Shown: piece by piece, positions 38,030-48,478 of the stretch
Numbering within the stretch: position 1 is the first letter of the stretch
How the letters are laid out: each line of letters begins with the position of its first letter
Assembly (NCBI GenBank): GCA_009869945.1
Contig: WIXG01000405.1
Coordinates: 1 to 62,849, forward strand
Direction: 5' to 3'
DNA from: Mesaphorura yosii
Lineage: Eukaryota; Arthropoda; Collembola; Poduromorpha; Tullbergiidae
Length of the DNA stretch: 62,849 nt
Position numbers and translations under genes: made by a program
Notes under the pieces: generated by a model
Told to the model about the DNA's origin: nothing
Database searches by the model: none
The model's input: the letters and a program-made list of their open reading frames with translations, nothing else

Positions 38030-38440
38030 ATGGAGCAGCGTGTCCAGACGAAAGTTTTCGGCCTCTGCTTAGTTTTTGGAGTGTTTTGGCTTCTCTCCAG
38101 CGTCCACGCCCAGACGTATCTCGTGACTCCCAACCCGCTTCTGGAGGGCCCGTGCCCCTCTCCGGACAAGTTCAAGTCTTTCGGCTACACGCTCGGGCGG
38201 TACGGAACACGAATCACTGCTCACCAGCGTCTGTCGGCAGAGAAGGTCGCGTTCCCGGACGGAGACAAGAAACCGTGGGAGTACGACTGCCGCAACATCT
38301 TCCTTCAGTTCTATAGAATGGGGCTTCAGGAATCCGGTTCCCCCCAGGCGGAGGTGACGGAGTACCTCCGCCGTGTCTCAACGTGGATCTACCCGGACGT
38401 GCTGCTTCAGTCTAGAGCGCAATTCGCCAATGCGCGATAA
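38030..38440 (+). CDS. Small secreted orphan protein
   Basis: This is an intronless 136-residue protein I do not recognise. The first 28 residues form a signal peptide: a basic start (MEQRVQTK), a hydrophobic core (VFGLCLVFGVFWLL) and a VHA cleavage site before QTYLV, so the product should be secreted or sit in the secretory lumen. The mature chain is about 108 residues with two cysteines (EGPCPSP and YDCRN), enough for one disulfide, and no membrane segment or propeptide cleavage pairs typical of neuropeptides. The GC-rich codon choice resembles neighbouring real genes, and a TATA/initiator pair lies just upstream. It is convergent with the 3' end of the SRF gene, 224 bases between stop codons. 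It could be a digestive, cuticular or hemolymph protein; the sequence does not say. Confidence 0.72.
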   Translation: MEQRVQTKVFGLCLVFGVFWLLSSVHAQTYLVTPNPLLEGPCPSPDKFKSFGYTLGRYGTRITAHQRLSAEKVAFPDGDKKPWEYDCRNIFLQFYRMGLQESGSPQAEVTEYLRRVSTWIYPDVLLQSRAQFANAR

Positions 38441-38634
38441 GCAATACGGCGTAAATGTAAATCCTTCGATTTTATTACGTAATACTTGCATTTGTGGTTA
38501 GAAATGAAGTACAACAATGCAAAATGCAATTATTGTAAATTGTATTGAATATTGAACGTAATTGATAAGTAAACTAGTAAACTCAATATAATCGTACTCG
38601 TGCTTGTACTTTACAGACAGACCAGACGACTGTT

Positions 38635-38640
38635 TTTATT
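38635..38640 (-). terminator. Poly(A) signal for the distal SRF 3' end
   Basis: TTTATT on the + strand is AATAAA for leftward transcription and lies 25 bases beyond the distal SRF stop at 38665. Its presence supports these exons as a genuine 3' end. Confidence 0.55.
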
Positions 38641-38664
38641 GTTAAATTGCTATTGCTATCATCG

Positions 38665-41600
38665 CTATTGTATCTCACGTTTAATTTTGGATTTGCCCGG
38701 TTGTTGGCTTGACTTGTGTGTGTTGGACGCTGCGGCCCGTTTCTGCGGCTGCAGCTGCTGTGGCGGTGGTCGAGGCGCTGCTTTCTGCGGAGAACGTCTT
38801 CCAGCACCACTGCTGCCTCCGCCTGTGGGCTCGATCCGAATCTGAGGTCGGTGCGGCTGCACCACGTGACTGTGAGCGGGGATTGACTGAACGACATGCA
38901 CGTGGCTGTGGCTGGAAGAAGAGGAGACAGAGACTGGTGCAGGAACTAGACCGATTGACAGACCACCAGCTTTGAGGTTGGCGGGATTCAACCCTGAAAC
39001 GAAAAGATATAAGTATATTGTAATCAGCTTGGAATGGAAAGTTTGCATATGTTCAATGAGTAATTCACCTGACGCACTTGCGGCGAGTAAGGCAGCGAAG
39101 TTTGCTGGAAGAAGTCCGTTGGTGAGTGGAATCATCGTGGCGGAGGAGGAGCTCGTTTCCCGGCCACTCGATCCATCCCCGTCCGAACTCATCGAGTCAC
39201 TTTCATCGCCGCCGTCCTGCAATGACAAAAATTGGCAAAACATTACATAAACTCATCCAGTAAAAAGACGGGCCAGGCGCGCCGGGACCACTGGCGACTG
39301 GGTCAAAGTTTCGCCGGAAGTGTGTCAAAATGTGTCTCAGCGTCTTATCTCAACTCGAATTGCATTTTTCATTGCATCAACTGTCAAACATCCGTCATAA
39401 CTCAAAAATCATTTCATTTCATGCATGCGCCTTTCCCTTTCCTTCTGTTGTTTCGATGCTTAAAGTCAACAAATTGATTCCCGACAATTGTGACGCATTG
39501 CGAGCGAGCTTGGCGAGTTTACGCAATAATTGTCAGTGTAGTCAACAAGGTTAATTAAACATCCGCAGCGCTCATTTCCTGTGCTGAGCTCTTGGCACTA
39601 CAAATTCCTCAATTTTAGCATGCGAATCGGTGTCTAGAATTGTTGAATGTATTGTAAACTGTTTCATGTCTTGAGTTTCTGACAATTCTGATCTCCTCCG
39701 GTCGAAAAAGTCATAATAATGCAAATACACTACCGAAGGAGTCAACGCGGCCGCCGCATACCGCAGTCATTGACTATCAGAAGGTAAACACATAATCATC
39801 TGTGTCAGACAACCAGACACAAGACAAGAGTATTCATCATACGTGTTAACAATACGCAATAATCACAATAATCCTCTTCTCGGTCGGCGCAGCGACTTCA
39901 CTGAACTGAACGGTGATTACCGCAACCGCAATACAATAATGCCAATGATTCGTTATGTCTCATGCCGATTATGCCCTCAAAAAATGAACACATGTGCAAT
40001 AAATCCGTGCCTGCCCGGGCCCAGATGCCTGAAATCTGCACAGGACCACTTCACGCAGTTGGGACACGTGTCGAGCGTTCTCCTGACACCCGACTCAAGG
40101 GTCTGGCTCCGTCCTGGAGCCGTCCAGCCCCGAAACGGCGCACATGTGTGCCCTTACACAACACAGCGTGTTGTTGTCTGTGGCGTGGCGTGGACGACGC
40201 GACGAGAGAGATTTCTCATTACATTGCATTTATTTTACAGATGAATGGATCTTTAAATGCCCAGGCCTACGCTACGTACTTTCATGTATGTATTAAGAAT
40301 GATCTTCCTACGTAAGTGCTACAAACTACAAAGTGGTTGTGGATTGTATTGTGAGTACACCTAAAGCGTATGGCCTGCGTGCATTCAAGCCAGAGAAGCA
40401 ACGTAACAATGCTGAATCTTACGATGAGGTGAGACAACGAGAGTCACTCATCATTTGACCACAAAGTCTCTCACGCAAAGCACTGCACACCGTCCTTCAG
40501 CCGAGTGAAACACCTGTGACGAAAAGTGACTGGAATCTGACCTGGGTCAAGTACCTGACCGTGGAAATCAAGCTGTGCTCATGCGTGGAGGAGAAAATAT
40601 TCAGGTACGTCTAAATAGCGCGAGTTTTCGAGAATATTTGCACGAAATTTCACAAAATTACGAATTACGAGTGCGTGCAAGGCAGAAACCAAACTTCGAG
40701 AATCATGCCTTAAAGCCTGGGAGTTAAATACTTTCTAAATTGGACAGTTAGAGTATTCTACGGATTAGCTACGAATTTCAACTAAATTAACGTCTAAAAC
40801 AGAGACATTTTAAAATTAACTCTACCGAATTACGCAAACAAATTATACATGTGGTCTAATTTCAACAGGACCCTGTCAAGCTGCGAATGGCTAAGAAAAT
40901 GACCAGTGGCCAATTTGCCGGACGCCGACACGACGCCAATTTGCAGTTTCCTCTGATGAAGCGAAGCAAACTGAAGAAAAATCCCGATGGGTAAGCCTGA
41001 CGCGGTGGACGGTGGGGCACGCTGAGATGAGAAGTCTTCCGAATTTCTGGTGAGCTTCGAAGCGAGGCTGAAGATTTCGATTTCGCCGATTGATTTACGG
41101 GCTATTCAACTTGTCTCATGTAAACCACACAAGAATTAAGTAAAATTATGAGCAAAAGTGTTAAATACTAATTACAATAACTCTTCCTTTCGATTTAGGA
41201 GGGGACACGGAGTGAAATCGGCGACGATGTTGATTGATCTTCCCCGATATGCCAGGCCGGCTTCTTTATTGGAAGAACTTGGAAGAATCTGAAGAGGCTC
41301 GGATTAACTTAATTACTAGTGACACACAAATTGCTACAATCTTGTTATCTTTACTTAGTTAATTACTTTTACTATTTATCGCATTTGCGTCCGGCGCCCA
41401 CAAAGAAAAAACCCGGGCAGCCTCGTCGTTCAATTTATTTGCATGCAGAATGACCAAAACTGAAAATCAGCATCGTAACTCATAAGCTCATAATTCTCAT
41501 TACTTTAAAATGGCGACGGATTCGCTTACAATCAGCTAATCAGCATCTTACATACATATGTATTAAATCCACGACCCACGCTCGGACCGTCTAAAGTGGC

Positions 41601-44600
41601 CCGTGTAGGTGTAGTACAAAATGCAGGATTGCATTGTTATTTTCCACGAAATAAAAACACCCACTCGTAAATACTAAACGTCTCAAGTCTCATCTCAAGA
41701 CTCCACCTCGTTTTCAACTCGTTTCACACCTCCTCGCATCCTTCATGTACACGCACATAATTAAGGTTTTGTATTTCAATTCTCATTGGCCAACGTAACA
41801 AAGATTTCGTCATTTCGACTCGACTTTCACTTACAAGACTCGAATTCGAGTTCACAAACATTGTTAACATTGCAAGATTTCGATCTAAAGCGATTAGCGG
41901 TTCTTGTGAATTTCGAACATTTATTCATACGCTACAGTTTTTTCGGGTTACGAGTCAAAATTCACGACTAAAATTAAACTAAAGAGTAGCAAAATTAAAT
42001 TAATACAAGTTTTATTAATGCAAGTACAAAAATCTTAAAGTTTTAGAATGTTTAATTGCTAGCTTACAAAATAAACGAATTTACCCCAAATTGCATTGCA
42101 CCAGAAAGAGTTTTTAACTCAACGAGCACTGAAATTGAAACCTGACACCAAATTCTTAACTCTAATACTTAACTAAGTGACTTAACTAATTAATAGACAT
42201 GTAATTAATGCCGAGCACATAAATTAAGACGTGAGACATGAGAAATTAAAAATTAACCTTTGTACAATGAAGTTTATTTAAAAATTAAGCTTCGACATTG
42301 CAAGAACGGAGAGATCCGCTTAGCAGCTGGATCAATTGCCATTAACTTTAACGCTAATCCTAATTCCACTTATCATTTTAAGCCTAAAACTACGGACATG
42401 GATTACTGGAGATTAATGAGGGCTTGGCACTTGGCTACAGATTAATGCCTTGGAATGGTATTAATGCTTAAGAAGACGCTAAATTCCTAGATCACAGTCT
42501 CTGCGAGGTTTTCGGTTAAAAAAACTCAAACCTGTCCTGCTCTTCTTTTAATTACTCTAATTCTAGTTAATTCGTTAATTGGTCGTAAATGTACGCACAC
42601 ATAAGGCACACATTTGCTTTCTTTGCGAGGTATGTGTTAAGTGTTACTGTTATTATTTGGCATCTGGCACGGTATTTCCTGTTGCAATTGGATTGCAATT
42701 GGCACTTTGATTAGTCTCTTCGTACATTTTGCTATTTGCTCCCTAACTCGTTCCGAATTGAGGTTTCTGATCTCGCACCCAAAAATGTCATCATTCGCTC
42801 ATCATCCAAGCAAAACACGAAATCCGTGTAAAGTAAATTGTAAACATCCTTCAAGGTGGGCAGTGGACAGGCACGTACACGCAAATGGCATTTAAATCGA
42901 GAAAGGTCAGCCCAGGTCAGAAAACTCGAGAGTCGAGTCGAGACTCAACTCACCGCGCACGGTAATAATTAACTTTTGACAACAATGCTGGCTTAATCTT
43001 AATAATACGCTGACGCGCAGGCAGGCCGGCCGTCCGCATAAATCAACGACTTCCTACGCGACTCAAAACTCGAAAATGACCATATCTAATCTAATCCCAT
43101 GCTAATCACACACGAAATGAATGCCCAGCGCAGCGTTGATTGTGATGGTGTCAATTACACTACTACGCGGCTGGTGCCTGGGCAGGGTCGGACGGACCGC
43201 GCCTAGACTGCGCTAATTTGCATACGCTTCGCAATTCAATTCGCTATTCGCATTCTTCTCCTTTGTGCTGTTGCTCTTCGAGTTTGAATTTGTTTTTCGT
43301 TTTCGCAATTGTAATAATAATTCAATGAAGAATGAGGATTGAAGAATTTTCAATTTTACAAGCGTAGCGTACGTGGGTTTGGCGTTCGCTGGCCGAACGG
43401 CAACGCCAGCAAAAGTCAAGAATTTCGAAATTCGCAATGCAAATGCCAATGCTCTTAATTACGAGGCGAGAGCCTCATTTTACGTAACACGTTTGTAAGG
43501 TGACATTTTTGAAACAAAGCCAGGCTCAAGTCGCTCAAGACTGTGAAATTGAAATAGTCAACAATGTCCTCAGCTCTGTTGTTCTGTGCTTCGGCCCACA
43601 CACGTACATCGTGCAAGTACTCCGAAAACGACGACATCGCACTCGCACAATTCCACTTGTCACTTTTCTCATCCGGTCCATAGCGCAGACAGGTGATAAA
43701 TTGATCTTATTAATTATGTCGTCACCGTCGCTGTCAACTGACATTTGCGATTCGCCATTCTGATAAGCTGCACTGGTGAGAAATGAGACATCTGTTCGAA
43801 ATAATTGATTTGGACATAATGATCTCTCTGTCTGCCTGCTTGATGCGAAGAGAATGAGCGAATCCGTAAAACGAGAAACAAGATCATGATTATTGGGCGG
43901 CTAGCCTGCTCTGCTCGTTAATGTTAATCTGCATCAATAAATTACTCGATCTCGATCCTCGATTAACAAACAAATACTCTGCCTGGCGTGAGCCTGTGCA
44001 AAGAAAGCTGGTTGGTCTGCCTTGACTTGACGTTTTTATGAAGACGGCCTGGCCTGAAGTGTATTAACTTGTCTCGAAAGCGCGTTCGCGTCTGCGTCGA
44101 GCGTGGGAGGACGAGATCTTCCACTTTTCGAAAACAAAATACGAAAATCCTGCTGCCTGCCTGCTGCTTAGGAATGCGATCTGCATGCAAATCACGAGCA
44201 ACGATGTTAAGATTTAAAGCATTTAAAGCTGCGAGCATTGTGTTTTGTGTTTTATCTGTCTTGGCCTACAGTAACTATTTTACATGTAAACTAAATTCCA
44301 TCTTCCTACCAACTAAATTAAAGCTTTCATTTTCAATCCCAATTACCCGTCTATCAATCACTTTCGCTCGGAGTCCGCAGCTGCGGAGCAGATTAAAATT
44401 AAAAATTCGAAGCAACTCAATCCGCCCTCGTCTATCATCTTTGGTTAATGCATTGGAAATGGATAAATACGAAAAATACTGAATTATTGTACTGCGCGCT
44501 TTAAACTGTCAAGTCACAGTCGCGGTGGTCAGTCATTTCTGTCAACTGTCAATACTGATACTGATACGTGATATGATAGAATGCAAATGTAACGTAATTT

Positions 44601-47600
44601 GTTAATGTTCTTAGTGCTAGATGGCCTAAATCCTTAAGTACCCTTAAATACGATACGGTGTACTAAATGTGATTAGAAGCTAGCAACAAGTATTGTGTAA
44701 TAATCTCAACACGCATTCAAGTTTGACACTTTTGCATGGCCACAATCTCAATCTCAATTAATACGTGAGTTCGTGAATTCGTGAATAAAGCCCTCGGTTG
44801 CCTTTTCGGGATGCAGCATGGCGCTTGCATGGCGATGGCATGGCGCTTATCGTGCCAGGTGGGTCAAGTGCGTGTGGGGCGAGGACGGTGAATGGAGTCC
44901 ACTTTGGGGGTAGCACTGCGGTGGTTGCGGGTCGGACGGGTAATGATAGAGGATCTGAGAGTTGGGGGAAGGACTGTGCGGAAACATCATGCTTCCGGGC
45001 CCTCCGCCAGAAATCACGGAGCCCGGATGGTAGTTATTGTTTAACGGAGATCCGTACAGCGATGGTGAATGCGGGTGGTGGAGTGGCGGGCCCAGCTGGC
45101 CCCCACCTCCTCCGGCGCCACCACCTCCGAGCCCGCCCATGGAGCCGGGTGGTGGCCCCGAGAGGTTAGAGTATGGCGAGCCGCTAAGTCTTACTTTGAC
45201 GTCGTGGTCCGAGCCGTTCGGGTCCGCCGCGTACGTGAGCTCCGTCTCCTCGTAGCCGGTCGCGGACATACGCTGCGTATCGGAGCCCGAGTTAGGTGGG
45301 TCGGGTGAGTTGAGGCACGTCTGAATGAGGGCCTTGCCCGCCTCGGAGGTGATCATCGGCTGGAGCTTGCGCGTCGCGAAGGTGTACACATGGCCGGTCT
45401 CGGAGGCGACGAGCAGCATCACTTGCGTTCCGGTGAGCGTCGACAGCTCGTAAGCCTGCAATCAAAGAAAAGCAAAACTACGTCAAGGTCAATGTTCATT
45501 GACGCGGTGGCGGCGCGGTTGTTCGGGTGGGGTCCGGAAATATTCCGTTGCTCGGCTCGACTCGTGCACGCACGCAAAATGACAAATTCATTCAGAAAGG
45601 TTATGAACGAGCGTCATCACGACACGATGTCTTTATAATGCCTTGGCCTAGCCGCAACCGCCTGGCTTGGTCTAAACGCGGTCCGCCCTTTGCCTTCGCC
45701 TAAACTCGAGTACAGCGCGGGTCTATATTAGGACCGAAATCCTAATATAGATCGTGGAGTTTCCATTTATGTCCGACCATTGCTCTTATTTGTAAAGTTT
45801 ACAGTTTACAGTTGGAGTTTACAATTGTGGTGCATGCGTGCGTGTGTGAATGTGTGATTGTAAAAGAGACAGATGCAGTGTGGCGCAGGTTGAGCCTGGC
45901 CTGGCAGGCCTGGGCCTAGCCCGAAACACCTGATTCGGCATAAGCACTGATCAGGTGTCATGAGTCGAGTCATAAAGCTAGGTCATGGCACAAAGACATG
46001 CGCCACACGCCGCACGGCCGACTCTGATTCATTGATTCAAATTCGATTTACTTCCTTTGGCCCGATTAAATCAATAATAAAATCGCTGAGATTGTGCCGA
46101 ATCGCATCCATTCATTTTCTGGTGTGGTCACAGCTGGATTTTGTCCTCTTTGCATTAATTATTTACAAAAATGCGAGCATTTTGTCAAAAATAGCCAAAA
46201 AAATGACCAACAATACAAATCTGGTCTGGTTCAGAAAGAACCAAGAAAGAAAAGTCAAAACCGTGAATAAAAAGTAGCCAAGTAGCCGGTAAGCCAGCCA
46301 GCCAGGAAAAATCCATGAGTAAAGAAGCCGAGAAGTCGCCAGTCTCGTCTCCGTCTTCGTGGCGTGGTGTCAGGTAGATTTATCAAATCGACCCACGCAA
46401 ATCACGTCTCGCATGCAAGACGCAAGATACAAGAACACGAAAGATTTCAAGTTCCGATAACGCGACGTTTGCATTCTCAGGCGACTGTGTGCAGTCAAAA
46501 TAAATCAATTCAGGACATCCTGCGTCAAGTCAAGCGTCATTCGTGGCAGAGATTCAGGGAAATGACCAAAAATATAAAAAATTAGTGCTTTTTGTCGTGA
46601 AACTCTAAAATCTTCGGATGTCAATTTAGAACTTGACGATCTCCATGCAATTTTTGTATGCACACATCTGTAGCACAGCTGTGAATGAGATTCAGTCAAT
46701 ACAATCTGCAATTATCGCCAATTCTCACGAGCCATGCCAGATGAGACTTTAAACTTTCTAATTCATATCGCGGCGACTCGCGACTCGCGAGTTAGCACTT
46801 TGCTTGTGGCTCATGGGGAAGGGAACGATAATGATAGCCCATATCATGTCTAATGGCCGACTTGGCTGATACATAAAAACTGTGCAGATGGCAACTCGTC
46901 CAGGTGCCAGGTTCCGAAGTCCCGGGGCAAAGATTATGCACGGTACGGAACGATTTTATGGCCCAAGCGCAGACCTCGCAGGTCGCAGCGCAGAAATTCG
47001 TGAATTCTGGCCGCATTTGCCTGCCCCATGCAAAATTGCCCCTGAATTGCTACCAAGTGTAGATTTTGGTCAGGAACCACAACCTTCCTTATTTCAGCCA
47101 CGCCGAATCCGTGCGTGAACTCGAATTCCTCGTCCGGGTCACGCTTTGACCTCCAGAGCGCTGGGAAATTGCACCTGGCTCGCCACGGTGCGGTGCGGCG
47201 AGTCAAGAATGCAATCCCATTCACATTATGTTTACGTTCATTTTACGCAAGCATGTAAGATGCAAGGCACAGCATGGCGAGACCAGACTAGACTAGACTT
47301 CTTATGTATGCAGATGCAGATGTAGTTTTCTGATGGGATGCTGGGCTGAGATGCGATGCGAGCAGCACGGCATAGGCAAAGATAAATTGGGAGAAGACAG
47401 AAAGAAAGATGCATTGGAAAGATGAGGTTTTGCCTGCAGAGAACTTGCTTATGCCATGCCGAGTCAAGTGCCAACCCAAACAATGCTTGCACACGGTAAT
47501 CTCTTTCTGTCTTGTGTTTATGAAAAGAATCTTTATCTTGGTTCTTGGATGGAGCGGAGCCTGGAATTTTTGAAGCCCGGAAGACGGAGATGGGCGAAGA

Positions 47601-48478
47601 ATTCTACTAAACAACGTTAATGCATGAGGCATACTCTCGCACCCGGAATTGAACTAGATCTTATTTCGATTCGATGAAGCTGGTGTATATAAGCTCATTA
47701 ATTCTGATCTCGATCATTTATAATAGATTTAAGGCGCGTGGGTGACGGAAGAGTAAAGTAAAGAGTGCAGGGCGAGTCAATTTATGTGTCACTTGCTGTA
47801 ATGCTCGAGTAAAATGCTCAAGGTCGACGATCGGCCAAGATTTAAGCCAAAGCCAAAGCCAAGTCCATGATTCAAGTACTCACGAGGCACGAACTCGAGC
47901 ACGAGCCGCCACGAGCTAACATCATGTCAATTAGTTACCAAGAGTGGGCTTACCTTCTTCATGATGCCAGTCTTTCGCTTGGAGAAGGTCGTGTACCTTC
48001 GAAGCTTGTTATCGATAAACTCCATCTTAATCTTGACGCGCCCCTTGGTCTTCTTCCCGTTGGGCGGTGGGGGTTTCTTTGGTTTGGTGGCTCCGGAGCC
48101 GCTTCCGCTCCCAGCGCCATGCGATCCACTGCTGCTGTTTACCACCGACTCGCCACCGCCGCCGTGCGTGTGATGGTTGCTGTTCCCATGAGGAGCCGCG
48201 TGGTGGTGGTGATGATGGCTGTTGTTATTATTCCCGTGATGTCCCCCGCCGCCGCCACCGCCGAGATGTCCGTACTCGTTGCCTCCTCCTCCGTTGACCG
48301 ACGTGAGTGTCGTGAACTCATGCCCGTGCTGACTAGGAAAGGGGTCATTTCCACTGCCACTGGACTGGAGCATGGCTACTGTGAATGAAGTGTTGGATTG
48401 GCTGCTGTCACCGTTCCCGTTCGATCTGCCACTGGACAATGATGTAGACGTGGATACAAAGTGGTGGTGATTTTGCAT
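38665..48478 (-). CDS. SRF: Serum response factor (MADS-box), distal-exon isoform
   Basis: This transcription factor binds CArG boxes, CC(A/T)6GG, as a dimer and recruits MRTF or Ets cofactors in the nucleus. Exons in transcript order: 48478-47954, 45455-45195, 39216-39069, 38993-38665; phases agree, 420 residues (fly about 449, human 508). The start ATG has an in-frame TAG six bases upstream. The N-terminus is Gly/Asn/His-rich with a six-His run. The MADS domain starts near residue 146 with GRVKIKMEFIDNKLRRYTTF and is interrupted by intron 1 after MKK, then resumes AYELSTLTGTQVMLLVASET and KLQPMITSEAGKALIQTCLN. The family GYEETELTY segment follows. The last two exons encode an acidic Ser-rich stretch, then LPANFAALLAASASG and a Ser/His/Pro-rich tail ending KREIQ. 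Joining exon 2 to these uses donor AAA|GTAAGA; reading through instead gives another C-terminus. SRF identity is certain; the distal exons are inferred from phase. Confidence 0.85.
40241..41292 (+). CDS. Candidate small gene nested in the SRF intron
   Basis: Opposite to SRF, five short segments have matching splice sites and phases. Candidate exons: 40241-40311 (phase 2 out), 40356-40428 (phase 0 out), 40501-40604 (phase 2 out), 40869-40990 and 41199-41292. Omitting the third gives a 119-residue basic protein that includes TSGQFAGRRHDANLQFPLMK and ends LLEELGRI. Including it shifts the frame, giving a 93-residue protein containing TWVKYLTVEIKLCSCVEE that stops at 40902. Acceptor TTATTTTACAG directly before the first ATG hints at upstream exons. 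AATAAA at 41650 could end the transcript. I recognise no family; all three frame-compatible joins could be chance, and a noncoding RNA is possible. Confidence 0.4.
41656..44846. other. Large SRF intron, remaining part
   Basis: This is AT-rich DNA within the intron that joins SRF exon 2 to the distal exons. Open frames on both strands (for example 44069-44482) match nothing known and lack paired splice sites. A TCGAGTCGAG-type repeat lies near 42925. Confidence 0.5.
44847..45194 (-). CDS. SRF: Alternative SRF C-terminus (read-through of exon 2)
   Basis: If the GTAAGA donor at 45194-45189 is not used, the SRF frame continues for 115 residues to a stop at 44847, giving a 377-residue protein with exons 48478-47954 and 45455-44847. 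The extra part is Gly/Pro/Ser-rich (SPYSNLSGPPPGSM, PGSMMFPHSPSPN, YHYPSDPQPPQ). It vaguely recalls the MMYPSPH region of vertebrate SRF, so it may be the ancestral tail or an isoform. I see no AATAAA on this strand in the following 800 bases, which weakens it as a transcript end. Confidence 0.55.
   Translation of the reverse strand, partial: VRLSGSPYSNLSGPPPGSMGGLGGGGAGGGGGQLGPPLHHPHSPSLYGSPLNNNYHPGSVISGGGPGSMMFPHSPSPNSQILYHYPSDPQPPQCYPQSGLHSPSSPHTHLTHLAR
45456..47953 (-). other. SRF intron 1 (2.5 kb)
   Basis: The intron interrupts the MADS domain between MKK and AYEL, with a GTAAGC donor and a TTGATTGCAG acceptor. Apart from the inverted CArG-like pair at 45723-45750, I see no gene or element in it. 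Confidence 0.8.
45723..45750. promoter_or_regulatory. Inverted pair of CArG-like boxes in SRF intron 1
   Basis: CTATATTAGGA and TCCTAATATAG form a perfect 11-bp inverted repeat around a 6-base loop. Each arm contains CTATATTAGG, one base away from the CC(A/T)6GG consensus that SRF binds. Autoregulation of SRF through CArG boxes is known in vertebrates, so this is a candidate autoregulatory site, though it lies in an intron. Confidence 0.35.

Noticed and set aside
39843..40240. Cys-containing frame directly upstream of the nested gene's first exon
   Set aside because: It could be an upstream exon, but two different frames are open here, no donor fits, and a strong acceptor ends at 40240. Not enough support to call.
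44069..44482. 137-codon + strand frame with a hydrophobic segment inside the SRF intron
   Set aside because: One hydrophobic stretch in AT-rich intron DNA is weak evidence. There are no splice partners, no signal peptide at the start and no poly(A) signal nearby.
47867..48388. 173-codon + strand frame over the SRF first exon
   Set aside because: It is the antisense shadow of the Gly/His/Pro-rich SRF N-terminus, whose codon bias removes stops from the other strand.
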